Shown here: one piece after another, positions 37,484 to 50,175 of the stretch | Layout of the letters: the number at the start of each line of letters is the position of its first letter | How positions within the stretch are numbered: the first letter of the stretch is position 1 | Assembly (NCBI GenBank): GCA_023231475.1 | Contig: JALJEE010001591.1 | Coordinates: forward strand, 1-64,000 | DNA from: Seison nebaliae | Taxonomy: Eukaryota > Rotifera > Pararotatoria > Seisonacea > Seisonidae | DNA length: 64,000 nucleotides | Direction of reading: 5' to 3' | Translations under genes and position numbers: made by a program | Notes under the pieces: generated by a model | The model's input: the letters and a program-made list of their open reading frames with translations, nothing else | Database searches by the model: none | Told to the model about the DNA's origin: nothing

Positions 37484-40400
37484 TTTCTTGCTCGTCGATG
37501 TCCCAATATAAATAATTTCTTCCAATTTTTATTTTCATGTAATAGACTCGATGTTAGACTTCATCCAATTCGATCATAGAAGTCATGGGAATTAATACAA
37601 ATTTTTATCGGCTATATGTTTGAATTAGGAATATATTACAAATTGAAGGAGAAAGTAAAATATGTTGCACTTCTCTGAGATTTGATGATGGCTCACAACT
37701 TCGAATTTTTCTTAAATTTTCAAGTTATTTCCATGGAAGTCATCCGTATATTGACATTAGCATAGTACACAATAGAGCGAATGCAGCATATCATTATCTG
37801 ATTAAGACGAAATTGTAATTTTATGAGAGCGAAAACAATAATTGACATTTTAAAGAGGAAACAGATCATTTTCCACATACTTCGACATTTCACAAATGAG
37901 ATGATGGTTGAAGTGCAAGGTGAATTGAGGTAGAATACTATTCTCCTTTCATTCTTTCATTACATGGAAAATGACGTGTCTAATACGCTAATGACCATTG
38001 AAAATTATTTCAGCATGACCATCAAGAAAAGAAAAGAAAGATCAAAAGGAGATACAAAAATTATTTTGCCACTTGCTTCAAATAATCATTGTGAATATCA
38101 TAGTTACAACGTTTTCTACAAAGAAATTTCTTCTTCCTATTTATGATTGTATAAAAAATTATCTGAGTGCAACATACATCTTATGTTGTGCTAACATTAT
38201 ACTTCTGACGAATTCTTCTCGTTATTTAGTCATGACAAATACTAAAAGGATTCTCTATGATTCCTTTAGTTTCTTCAAAGAATTTGATGCATTCCATTTC
38301 ATATCTTCTTCCGTTTCTTGATTTCACTTTTACATCCTTACTTATTGTTCGTGATTACTTTGACATTTCTTTCCTAAGGTTTCTTCTTCTTTGACATGAC
38401 TGTTCTTATGACGGATAATTATTACGGTTGTTGGACAGCTATGTAAGTTAATTGTAAGATACTCCTGTGATTTTACTTCGAAGGAGAAAGTCAACCAAAA
38501 ATTGATACTTGTTCGTTAATTTTCCAAATTCATGCAAAAGAAGAATTATTAACATTCGCATTTTCATTCCACTGATCATGATCAGTATGATATATCTACC
38601 TGTATGATAAGTACATACAAATGAGTATAAGTACCTCTCGTTAAAAGAAGATTCTTTGTCAAAACTTTCTCGAACTGAATATGAAGTTGAATTGAATGAA
38701 CATTAATTATAGTTAAAATTGTAATATTCCCCTCGATTATTCTCTGCACTCTTCTCGTATTAATCTGAATGATGATTATAAAATAATAAGTCTACACGTC
38801 TTCATTATTATAGATGTCGTATTGGAAGTTCAACTCTTCGCCTCGTCAAGACAATTCTTCGATTATTTCAATTTGTATTTATTAAATTTCATTTCATTTC
38901 ATTGCCATTCCGCATTTTACTGATAGAGAATTTATTTTTTAGAAGATTTAGATTTTACTCAATTTCAACTGAAAATAAATCTGATTAAGTGATATATTAA
39001 CATATGAACTTATACGTATATTTAAATAACATTCTAATTTATTCAATCGGATTTGATTTGGAATAGATTAGCGTTAGATTTTTTTTACATGTTCCTTATC
39101 TGCATTCCATTCCGTGAGGAAGCAAAATTTCGAAGATATGGAGTTAATCGGGTATTTTAAAAAAATTGACTTTTTCATTCTATTGCGTTGTTGTAGTGGG
39201 ATGAGGAATAAGCATTTCATATCATATTTCAGTTTAATGAAAACTTATTAGCATGTTTTCCTTTTCAGACACTTTAGCGTCATGCATTCGAGCTATCTCT
39301 CTATCACTGATTTCCCGTTCCGCACAACTGATAAAAAAAGTGTAAGAAACACTCACATAAGACAGTCGATAATATAGTATAAATTAAAATGTTTATGTTT
39401 TAACTTGTAATCGACATTAAATTGGAAGAACGAATAATGAAAAATGTGTTAGATTTGAAAAGAAATAAATTGTGCAATTACAAGACAAATATAATACATC
39501 TTTCTTTCGCATTATGTATTTAGTTGATCCGATGATGAGTTCATGATTCGATTAATTCATTTATTTCAGTTGGAAATGAATGCAAGAATTATTACGAACG
39601 AATCGCTCCATGTGTTCTCATGGAAGACTATGATTGACATGATCTATTTGGCAATACCAATGCATGAGGAGGCATATAATGTGTAAATTTATCTCACACA
39701 ATTCTCCTTCTATTTCTTTCCCCCGAAATATCCAATCTTATCATCAATTTTATTCCTACGAACGGGAGACGACGGACCTATAGTCCATGGACGAAATCAT
39801 CTGCATCCCTCTGTGCATGTCGTGGGCCAAATATTAATGATATGTAAAATATATTTTATTTATCATTAATAAGATCATCGAAAGATTTTCTGCTAATTTT
39901 CCTTAATATCTTTCAAACACTAATTTGAATGTTTGTTTTTTCTATTTATAAGTCAATTACAATTGGATCGACGACAAATTTGTTTCGTTTTCTTTTTGGA
40001 AACGATTGGATTCCGGAAATAATAATTATTCTTTCGAAAATAACATTTTCCGCTTTGTTTCTGTTTGGATTGTATATCCCCATTAATTATTGTTATTCAT
40101 CTTATTCCGTCTTCTGCAATCATAATCAATCATTCAATTGATGTCGGGTATGCACACGTCTTATTGTCCGACCTCATAGATGTTTAGGAGAATATCGAGA
40201 AATGTACAGGATTCATAGGTGATATTTTCGACATGAATCGCCTCTCCCGACAATATTCTTTGTCAGAATTATTCTCTGCTATCTTTCCTTTCACTTCTCC
40301 TTCAACTTCCTACAATTTGTTAGTAAAACTTTTACTATTTAATTCTATCAGATCTTATAAATGAAGAAAGTATATCTATATATATTCTAATTGTCTTTTT

Positions 40401-40590
40401 CGTTGTTAGATGTTGTATAAATAATTTTTTTGATCATTAGGTTAAGGTCGACAAAGAAAATTACGTTACCATCAAAGGCAATTGTCTAATCTGTAAGATT
40501 AATCAACAAAGAATTTTTGTGAACACTCGACAATCATCAAATCCAATTAACTAAAAACAATTTTTATTAATTAGTTTCCTGTCATAAATT
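37484..40590. other. Intergenic, no gene seen
   Basis: A divergent 3.1-kb spacer between TRAPPC2 (-) and the KCTD gene (+). Short hydrophobic frames exist (for example about 39930-40140), but they have AT-driven composition and no start or splice support. A 16-bp perfect palindrome lies at 38571. It probably contains the promoters of both neighbours. Confidence 0.5.
38571..38586. repeat. Perfect 16-bp palindrome
   Basis: ACTGATCATGATCAGT reads the same on both strands. It may be a dimeric transcription-factor site; no factor is assigned. Confidence 0.6.
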
Positions 40591-41439
40591 ATGTCCAGTC
40601 GTTCTTCAAAAGTTTTATCTACAAATATGGCGCAACGTATCGTCAGATTGGATGTCGGTGGTACATCCTACACATCCACCATCAAAACGTTAACTACTGA
40701 AAATGGGTCAATGTTGCAAAAATGGTTCCGCGCATTCCATGACAACGAATCGAATATTGATGAAAGTGGACGATTTCTAAAGATATCTGATGAAAAGGTT
40801 TTCATTGATAGAGACGGGCAATTATTTAGATACATCCTGGATTATTTGAGACAACTTGACATTTCATTACCTAACGATTTTCAAGAAATGGAACGATTAA
40901 GGAGTGAAGCATCATTCTTCGGTCTGAATCGTATGGTGAAAATAATAGATAAAATGGAGAAACATAAGAAATCTCATACTTCTTGTTCATCTCACCATCC
41001 AAATAATATCAGTGTTACTTTACCTACGGGGAAAACTTCAGGATATATCACTATCGGTTATCGGGGAACGTTTGCTTTCGGACGGGACGGTTTAGCTGAT
41101 GTCAAGTTTAGGAAGGTTCTTCGCATCTTAGTCTGTGGGAAAGTGTTACTATGTCGTGAAGTTTTCGATACAACATTGAACGAATCGAGAGATCCAGATC
41201 ATCATGGTCAATCGTCGAGATATACTGCACGATTTTATCTGAAACATAACTTTCTAGAACAGGCATTCGATGCACTGAGTGAATCAGGTTTCTTCATGAT
41301 TGGTTCGAGTGGTAACGGAACCAATTCATATACACCATCATCAGCTGGAACGAATATAACCGAATTTACTAAACCAGGAACAAATCCAGAGGAATCACGG
41401 TGGTTGCATTATAACGAATACGTATTTTATCGTTCCTAA
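40591..41439 (+). CDS. KCTD8/12/16-type BTB protein
   Basis: A single exon of 282 aa. The BTB/T1 domain (about residues 16-120) starts IVRLDVGGTSYTST and includes FIDRDGQLFRYILDYLR. After a linker, a second domain (about 147-282) reads GYITIGYRGTFAFGRDG, KVLRILVCGKVLL, TLNESRDPD, RFYLKHNFLEQAFDALSESG and ends LHYNEYVFYRS. This matches the H1 domain that distinguishes KCTD8, 12 and 16 from other KCTD proteins. In vertebrates these form pentamers on the GABA-B receptor and tune its G-protein signalling. Two candidate starts exist, M1 and the ATG twelve codons on (MAQRIVRLD). The lack of introns is notable where most genes have several. It is convergent with the next gene, about 110 bp apart. 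Confidence 0.88.
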   Translation: MSSRSSKVLSTNMAQRIVRLDVGGTSYTSTIKTLTTENGSMLQKWFRAFHDNESNIDESGRFLKISDEKVFIDRDGQLFRYILDYLRQLDISLPNDFQEMERLRSEASFFGLNRMVKIIDKMEKHKKSHTSCSSHHPNNISVTLPTGKTSGYITIGYRGTFAFGRDGLADVKFRKVLRILVCGKVLLCREVFDTTLNESRDPDHHGQSSRYTARFYLKHNFLEQAFDALSESGFFMIGSSGNGTNSYTPSSAGTNITEFTKPGTNPEESRWLHYNEYVFYRS

Positions 41440-41549
41440 TCCACCCGAAATTTATTGATCGTCCTTTCCTAACAATTTTATGGGAAAAATTATTTCAACA
41501 GATTTCTTTTTCTCTCACATAATTTATTCTCATTTTATTTTAATCTCGT

Positions 41550-42488
41550 TTATTTCTTAAAAATTTTTTTCATTTCTCGATATTGATATCGGCATTTAGA
41601 TATAAGTTTGTATAAATTCTCCACTTTCTCAGCACTGTAATTGTCTTCGTTATATATCAGTCCGTTAATCTCTTTTTTTAAATAATTCGTAAACAATTCT
41701 TTAATTTCTTCTAAATAACTTCCATCCAATTGACCATGACGAAGTTTATGACTTTTCTTATCCATTTTTTCTTGACTAGTCGTCTGATGATGGTTTGACA
41801 ACATTTTATTCAGAACGGTTTCTTTTACTAATCGCTTGCCTTGATGTAATTCATCAAAACGTTGTGCTATATCTCGCAGAATTTTCGTGAGAATATTCAC
41901 TTCGCTGTTAAGTTGCATCATAGTCTTCGGTCCTTCACATTGTTGTCCCTCGTTTCTACCATCCGTATCATTATTGTTGGAATGATGTAACGTCGATTGT
42001 TTCAAGTCGTGAATGAAGTGGGAAGTGTAATCTCTCACGAAATTCCTATCTAAGCCATTCCAACGGTCTCGCATTTCGAATAAATCTTCTTTTTCTTTTC
42101 GAATTTTACTGATACGTCTGATTATTCGAAAATACTGATGAAAGTTTTCATTGTAATTATCGGAATGACTCAATTTTCCCTGATAATACTTTCTTAAGGA
42201 TTCTAATTCATCGATCGATTCAACTTGTTCTAATAATTCCAATTTTAGTGATATATCATCCGTCAATTTATTGTTCGGAAAAGTATCATTTTCTTGAGGC
42301 AAGTCTTTGTGCAGGTTTTTTATTTTACCAATTTTCCTTGATATAGGTAATTTCTTTATGGACTGGGTATGAAATGATTTAGTATCCTCATGATATTGAC
42401 CTCTTTTACAAGAACAACAACATTGGTTCGAACTGTTTTTATTCAATGTTGTTCCTTGAATAATATACTTCTCATTTCGCTTTTTCAT
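41550..42488 (-). CDS. Hypothetical coiled-coil protein
   Basis: A single-exon frame of 312 aa starting at the ATG at 42488. It is charged and mostly helical, with likely coiled-coil stretches (FRIIRRISKIRKEKEDLFEM, then NILTKILRDIAQRFDELHQ, then VENLYKLISKCRYQYREMKK). A Cys cluster CCCSCK lies near residue 24. No enzyme motif, signal peptide or membrane segment is seen. I do not recognise a family; coiled-coil proteins of this kind are often centrosomal or cytoskeletal, but that is a guess. It lies about 190 bp downstream of the ADAR-like gene on the same strand. Confidence 0.65.
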   Translation of the reverse strand: MKKRNEKYIIQGTTLNKNSSNQCCCSCKRGQYHEDTKSFHTQSIKKLPISRKIGKIKNLHKDLPQENDTFPNNKLTDDISLKLELLEQVESIDELESLRKYYQGKLSHSDNYNENFHQYFRIIRRISKIRKEKEDLFEMRDRWNGLDRNFVRDYTSHFIHDLKQSTLHHSNNNDTDGRNEGQQCEGPKTMMQLNSEVNILTKILRDIAQRFDELHQGKRLVKETVLNKMLSNHHQTTSQEKMDKKSHKLRHGQLDGSYLEEIKELFTNYLKKEINGLIYNEDNYSAEKVENLYKLISKCRYQYREMKKIFKK

Positions 42489-42673
42489 TGGGAGATATAA
42501 TTAATAAGAGAAAAACAAGTTGGAACTCAATAAATTAAATTAATTCAATGTTAGATAAGAAGTGAAAATGAAATTTTGTTCTAAGGTTGAAAGTCATATT
42601 TATTTCGTCGAATAAACAATTTCCTTTCATTCGAAACTATATACATAATTCCTAACAGATTAATCTTCTGTTC

Positions 42674-45281
42674 TTATAAATCATTCTCAGATAATGGTAA
42701 ATTGAATAATTTCATCTCGATCGACGAATGAGTCCAATGACCATAATTCATTTCCGTCAAATAATCGTATAACTGAAATGAGAAAACCTTTTAAAGGAAA
42801 TTAAAGAAATGTTCCAACTTCTTTCTTCCGTTCTAAATAATGAATCGATCTATTCTTCTCTTTCAAATAAGTCAAATCAACTTCTCCACCATTTGATGAT
42901 CTGTTCAATAGTTTCTTATAAATTCCATTCAATTTCTCTTTGATCTCTCCCCATATCTTAAAACAACTTAATTTCGATAATCGTGACACATTATCTGATC
43001 TATCAAACACCTTTCTTCCATTTTTACTATTGACAATTTCGAATGAGTTAGGTAACCAGTTGATGGAATGAATAGATGTTTTGTTCGTTGTCGTATCATT
43101 ATTTTTCGGATTTGATTCAAATTCCAATCCTCCCAAATATATTTCTCGTTTTTTCTCTTTATCGACTAATGGCATTCGACTGAAGAACGTTTTCTTTAAA
43201 TTGTCAAAATCGAACATTTCCGAAATATTAATCGATGAATATCGAATTGTATCCTGATCTACTAGTTGACTTAAGAATGAACCTAGAAAAATATTAAAAT
43301 TAGATAAAATATTTGGGTGAGAGAAAACCTTCAATTCCACAATATAAACTCTTCATCAACTTATCTGAACAAGACATAATATGTGTCTTCTGTTCATTGA
43401 CTATTAGTCCGTCCCAGCATTGCAATAATGGTTGGGAGTTAAATCTCTTCCATTTCGACGATGAATAAAGACTTTCTATATCCGCTGACGACAACCAGTC
43501 ATCTTTTGTAATTTGATTATTTTGACTCGATAAACATTCATCTATATCTATACAATTCTTCCAAGACGGTGTTGTACCAGAAGAAGAACTTAACTTACAT
43601 CGCAATACATCATCATTTTCCAAAGAACGATGATTCTGTAATAGTCTTCCCATACCACATGGCGATGCCAATAGGCACAAATGGAATTTTATATTCGGTC
43701 TCAGACGAAATTTAATATTACCCATATTGAGTTGCATTTGAAAAATACTATTATCGTCCTCATATGTTTGATCGAGAATTTCTTCTTTACTTTTCATGTC
43801 CCGATGTAGTCGTTCGTTCAAATTATTTAGGAGAACCAATATGTTTCTAAGTAGAAATAAACGAAAAGTTCTTTGACAAACTATTTCACTATGACAATCC
43901 AATAACACTTCACCATATCGATCCATATTTGTTGATTGAATAATTTTTGTTCCTGTCGCCAATGATACCAGTTCTTTATATTCGTCATTCTCACTCATTA
44001 TCACAGCAGATAAACAACAATTTCTTGGTTTCTTTAAATTTTCCAACAATATTTTGGATTTGATTCCATTATCTGTATTACTACTTATATTTTTAATTAA
44101 ATCATCCAGTGACGATTGAAGAAATGTAGAAATGTTCTTTTGAGAAGTGTTGGATGATCTGTTTACGTCATACAACTCCACTTTATTCATAGCAACGACA
44201 CCGGAAGTTCCAATTGAACTGTTCACCATTTGAACATTAACAATTTTAATAAATTGCGCGAGCAAATCGTTTGATTTCAAAGTATCGGACGAGATTGTTA
44301 CGTAAAATAATGAAGGATATGATTGAGAAGAATGGTAATTCAATTTTAAATACGTCCGAAATTTCTCATTATTCCTCTTCAATACATTCAATAGGCGATG
44401 ACTGACAACGATTTGGAAGGATGAACGGTTAATCCATTTGAATATTGGAAAAATTGATTGAAGCTTCTTATCATTAATCAGTTCCATCAATCTTTCCTTA
44501 TCTTCCTCAATTTCGATCTCCAATGATTTATTCAATTGGAAACAATTCTCATCAGTTCGAATTTCATTATTAAGTTGATCATCTATAAATTGTACAATTC
44601 TTTCCGCAATTTGAATTCGTGACAATTTCTTAGTTCTTCCTCGTCCAATAAATCGATATCCCTCATAATCCAATTTCATAATGAATGATGGTTCATGTCG
44701 AGGTCCTACTGTATCGATTATTTGATATTCTGGATTACCACCGCAGAGTTCATGTACTCGCATCAACGCATTCTTCTCACCCTTCTTTGGACGTTTCCTG
44801 TCTAATTTCGTATCTTTTGACATTGTTCGCTTTCGTTCTTAATTAACAGAAAATTAATTAAAATATTTTATTACATTTGAATATTTGAGAACTAACTTCT
44901 GGTCCAGGAACATACATCTTTATTATCCTCTGATATTTCTTCAGTAGCAGATAATGACGAAGAAGAACTGAATGAAGGTGAAATTGACATAATTGATGAA
45001 TAGGATGATAAAGGATTGTTTTGAAAGTTTTCATTATGAACAAGTTTATTAATCTCATTCAACAAACAAGGTGTCGATTCGTTCGGATTGTTCGTGGGAA
45101 ATAGTCCCAATAATGGATTAATTTCATAAATATTGTTTGATAACAATGTCGAGGGAATCGTTGTTGAAGATGCAGATAATTGAGGTTTATTATAGTTATA
45201 AAGATTTAATTGATTATTTGTTTGATTATTGACAAATAATTGAAGTAGATCGTTAGTTATCATTGATGGATAATTCAACAT
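42674..45281 (-). CDS. ADAR/ADAD-type adenosine deaminase with one dsRNA-binding domain
   Basis: Four exons, 45281-44897, 44837-43329, 43282-42819 and 42772-42674, give 818 aa. A disordered Asn/Ser-rich N-terminus is followed, across the first junction, by a basic nuclear-localisation-like stretch (WTRKRKRTMSK). One dsRBD follows (KNALMRVHELCGG, GPRHEPSFIM, GYRFIGRGRTKK). In the deaminase domain the zinc and catalytic site reads CHSE near residue 447 where ADARs have CHAE. The cysteine ligands are in SPCGMGRL and MSCSDKL. QCWDGLIVNEQ matches the ADAR QTWDGVLQGE block. The short last exon (YDYLTEMNYGHWTHSS) matches the family C-terminus. ADARs convert adenosine to inosine in double-stranded RNA; ADADs are germline relatives that are usually inactive. 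Key metal-site residues are kept, so activity is possible, but PCGMGR is degenerate against PCGDAR. Confidence 0.88.
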
Positions 45282-46142
45282 TCTTTTTTATCTCGAACGA
45301 AACATTTTCTGATAAAAATAAAATTTCGAAAATTATGAGTTAAGAAAAGTTTTAGTTTTTTGGTAAAATAATAAAGCGATATTATTTATTGAAGAAAATT
45401 TATGACAAAATTGGTTTTTATAAGATTCCAATGATTTTGGCGGACTTCTTCAATTGGATGCATCTTTTCGATGTTTATTTACTTACATAATATGTAATAC
45501 ATATTTCATATGAAATTTATGTTATAGTTATTTAATAATGAACAGAAAGGAACATTATTGAGATATTACTCTATACCAGCAGCTATTTGTAAAACTGAAC
45601 TGACGTAAGATCGGAATACTTAACTGTTTCCTTGTTCGTTATGAGGTCGTTGATAGGGAAGAAATATAAAAAGGAATTATGAAAATAGTGTGAGAAAGAA
45701 AACGCATAAGCGCAACCACAAATATAAAGCAGTTGCCAAAAAAGTGTGAGATAGAAATGACGTAAAATAACTTATCATCTCCAAAATTGATATGATATCA
45801 ATTAATTATAACTTAAAAAATCATCAATGAAAAGATGTTAGTTTTATCAATGTCTACACTTTAAACGATACACGCCACCCATACCAATAAGGCTGTGAAG
45901 ACACAAGCAGAAGTTCGATATAAACTTTATTTGATGATGATGATGAACAATCATAACAATGATGAGAATTTTATAATAATATAAGAACAGATAAATGTAC
46001 GAATTTGCTTCCCATTTCCCGAAATGAACATTAAAAAAATCAAACGAAATAGGTTGTAGACGGAAAAACGCAACCGAATTAAGTCAAATTGAATGATCAT
46101 CCTTCACATTTCTAGGTGGACTATTTTACATCTTTACTTTTT

Positions 46143-46163
46143 CCGCGCCTTATATAAGTCGAA
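46143..46163 (-). promoter_or_regulatory. TATA-like element similar to the tubulin promoter
   Basis: On the minus strand CGACTTATATAAG is followed by GCGCGG, close to the tubulin promoter arrangement. It could be the promoter of the ADAR-like gene, about 870 bp downstream, if that has a 5' UTR intron. The core is palindromic, so direction is uncertain. Confidence 0.3.
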
Positions 46164-46637
46164 GAGGACAGCATTGCTTCTACTTATTCTTTTACTTTAT
46201 TCTCCACTAGACATAATCCACACTTATTAATTTACGATAAATTTCCTTCAATTTTTATTCAAATTCCTTGCATATAATAAATTTATTTACTCTCCTTCCG
46301 GATGAAATAGACAATATAGAATAGACTGTTTAAGTCAATTTAATCTTCGTTTAATAATTTCCTTAATTAACTCACAGCATATCGCTTTTCGGAGAGCATG
46401 AGGAGAAATTTAAATATTGAATCATTCAATAAGTATAAGAAATGTCCTTTTCAATAGAAAAGACAGAAATTTTTGATATTATACTTGTCCGACCAATATC
46501 TCTTTTATTTTAAGTTTAAGATAAATTTCTTTATACGAAAAGTATCATGATAATTGATGCAATGTTTGTATGCTTCGTATGAATTATCATAAAATATCAA
46601 CGATTGTGAAAAGAAAATTAACATAACAATACAAATC

Positions 46638-46662
46638 TAACGATAAGAGTCTCTTATCGTTA
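46638..46662. repeat. Hairpin of inverted GATA-containing arms
   Basis: TAACGATAAGAG, one T, then CTCTTATCGTTA: a perfect 12-bp inverted repeat with a single-base centre. Each arm holds GATAAG. A shorter CTCTTA/TAAGAG pair lies about 16 bp further on. Confidence 0.7.
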
Positions 46663-49600
46663 TACAATACTACAATACTCTTATTAAGAGAGACTTTAAC
46701 GTGATCCAAATTTACTTCCATCGACTTTATACAATTATTATACATATGAATATATATGTTGGATAATTAGAAATTTATTATGGATATTTACCCGGATAAG
46801 AAGATGAAATAAACACCATAATTTTGGATAAATCTCTAGAACATAATGTTCAACGGAAGTATGTGAGTAGAATTATTTTACATTATTTACGTCAATAAGA
46901 GGAGAACCTTCGATTATAACTTCCACAATTTTTTACTAATAATAATAATAATCTATTTTATTACATTCTTATCAAAAAATTTATATACTTACTGACAGAT
47001 TGCATCTAACGTGATACTTCCGTAAAGTTCTAAAATTCTGCCTTTCATCATATGGAATTATATGTATTATGAATGTAGAGAAATTAAGCAAAATTAAAAT
47101 ATTTATCACTCCGTAATTTCACAATTGTCCCTTGTGAACTCATTATTTTCATTTAAGTAAATTGATGCCAATTATTACGTACCTGTTGATGATGATTTAT
47201 CCAATAGATGAAAGAAGTTACAATTATAGTAGATACTAATAGTAATTTTATGTCATTCGAGAAGAACATCGTTGGAGAAGGTCAAACACTTGTGTAGACT
47301 GAATTTTTGATGTGTTTAAACGGAAATTTTTGATATGTTCATGATTGTTAATAAACGAATATAATTATAAATGATGATATAACACGTGGAAATTAAAATA
47401 ATTAAACTTCTATTAATCATCTTTTCCTCTACTTTAACGGTCCTTTTGTGTAATCATTCGATAAATGTCTTTTAGGTTCATTAGATTCCTTCAAAACTCA
47501 GACTATATTCTACTTGGAGATGATGATGAAACTTTTCATAAGTATTGACTCTATATTCTCTCACATACGGGGCTTATTATATGATAAACTATTTCTTTCA
47601 TCATAATTCCAATCACTGTTCCGCTCGTTGTGCTCAATGAGATGAAACTTGAAAACAATTTCTCATATGAAAAAGAAAAAAACTTACCATATGATGTGGA
47701 AAGACTGAGACAGACACTATTGTTCCTATCATCTATTACCCATTCGACTACTAACCGGACATATTGTAACGCTAGATAAAAATTTTATAGAAGACAAATC
47801 ACACCTCCTAATTGGAACAGTTCTCATTCTATTCTTTTTATTTTTACGGAATGTTCTCTCTCTTACATTAACCTATCTTACATCTTATTTCATGTGTCAT
47901 TTTCTTTAAGCACGGTAAGAAAAAACTAAATCTCAAAAAAAAAATTAAATCCTGTATAGCCTATATGTTATAATTTCCCTCTACATACCTCATTTCCAAT
48001 TGACTTACGAACCCTCATGTATTTTTGTTGTGTGTCGCACCCCCGAATCGGTAATGCCAATTTTGGTGTCTCATGTTCTCAAACCATTTTTCACATGTTA
48101 ATCTTATAACGTATTGAAAATTACAAGAATATAAGTTAAATAAATATTTATGCTTAAAAAATATTCGCGTTTGGTATACTGCTTAATAAGCGGTGTTTAT
48201 ATACAATATGGTTACAAACTATTAGTCCAAAAATAAGAAAAATTGGTTGAGAATTGTCCGAAAAAATAAAACCAATAGATTCAAAACTGTCCTAATAGTG
48301 GGTTAAGAACTGTCCTCTACAAAATTTTGATACAAAATAACCATCTGTCCCACAATCATTCATCTGCTTTTCATAAGATGCACATCTGGAACCAACTGAT
48401 TCATTAGGTTTTATTAATTATCTTAATGAAATGAAGATAGTCGTCGAGCACGTAGAACATACAATCCTTTCGATAAATATTTATTGATTAATTTCACATA
48501 GACATCAGAATCGATTGGAAATTATTAAACAATAGGAATTGGAGAGATAATAGAAACCATCTAACCTATGGATCTACATCACACAACCAATTTCCATCAG
48601 TCGGAATTAGAGAAGATATAAATATTTATGAGAAGAATTTATGAGATCAAATCAACGAATTATTCTCCTTGCTATACCCTCAATTATGGGGAATAAATCT
48701 TCTAACTAAATGAGAGCGCAGCCTTTCATCGAAAGCCTATATATTTCCTAAATTCACGTAAATCGGAAAACTGCAAAATTTGCAGTGGAAATTATGCCGT
48801 TGCAATACTAACAGCAATTCGGATATTGGAAATTCATTACCCTTAAATTAACTGTGATAAAATTAAGAAAAAAATCTCATTAATTATCCATTAATTTTAA
48901 ATTAAACTATTGACTCTTCTTACTCTCTTGTTAGATGAATTAGATTCCGAATTATATTAGTATCTATTGTACTAGAAAATGCTTATGTTGCAAAAAAACG
49001 TTCCAATGACCTTAGATAGAAATATATTCGAAGTAAGATTGTCTGTATATCTGTAGATGATTGCAATTCGCCGTTTTCACTAACAATAATGATAATTTGT
49101 GAGATATGGACAAGGAAACAAAGAAAACTGTTTTATTTTTATCTATTCTGTTGAAAGAAGGAAAAAAATGATAAAATCAAATCAAATCGTTAAGTTAACC
49201 ACAAGATAAAATCGAAGTCAATATCGTCACATTAGAGTTGTGGGGGAATTGATATAATTAATAATAAATTAACTAAGGAATTCTAATGGCAATTTTTATC
49301 ACATTATTCGTATCTTGTCAACTATTTCTTATTTTCCGTTCTACATTAAAAATCAATTCAAAACGAGTTACGAATTCTCAAACATTTCCAATTTCCCAAA
49401 TAATGCCAAAAGAAAGAAATATAAACATTCTTAAAAATGCTAATACGTTTTCCGTAGACATATAAAAAGAATGAAATGTGGAACATTTGTTTGTTGAATG
49501 GTTGAATATAATTTTCTATATAATTATCCTTCAGATGTAACGTTATATGTCATTCTTCTAACAAACTAATAATATTCGACATGCATTTAATTTCCTTTCT

Positions 49601-50023
49601 CATTCCTCTCATTATCAATTCATTGACTAAATTATCGAAACGAATTGTTATTGATCGAATTTCATATATCATATTAACACTTTGCAACTAAACGAGATCG
49701 TCATTAAACTAGAATGAGCGGATTTAATTGTCCTTCATATTCTTCTCACAAATTATAAATACTTAAACTCATTCATATATTCATATGCCAATATGTATCT
49801 TGCATACTCATGCACGTATCTTCTATGTATGACTCATTGAAAAACTGTTTAATACGCACTCAACACACTTTGTGAAATTTTTTTTTATAATAATCGAAAA
49901 ATCATTAACTCTGTTAGGACATAAAAGTTATAAAGATTATTACATATTTTACATGTTCCATCGTCCTTGTCATAGGGGAAGTTTGATTAACTTGATGAAC
50001 GTAAAGTGAAAGTAATCATGCTA

Positions 50024-50175
50024 ACACCCTAAAATCAACAACCCAACTACAAGATTACATTAGGAATTTTGTGGTAATTTCTGTCAAAATTGGGAGATTT
50101 AACTTGTTTATTTTTGCAGTTAAATCTCCCGTTAAGTTGAATGTAAACTGTGACAATAGGGTTGTATCTAAAAGT
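50024..50175. repeat. Fold-back (MITE-like) inverted-repeat structure
   Basis: Three nested complementary pairs occur in order: ACAACCC (50038-50044) with GGGTTGT (50159-50165), TTACATT (50055-50061) with AATGTAA (50140-50146), and GGGAGATTTAAC (50092-50103) with GTTAAATCTCCC (50119-50130). The sequence ATGCTA flanks both sides (50018-50023 and 50176-50181), as a target-site duplication might. There is no coding capacity. It may be a decayed small non-autonomous DNA transposon or a structured RNA. Confidence 0.35.

Noticed and set aside
39929-40141. Hydrophobic plus-strand frame upstream of the KCTD gene
   Set aside because: Hydrophobic only because of T-rich codons; no signal-peptide boundary, splice site or family match.
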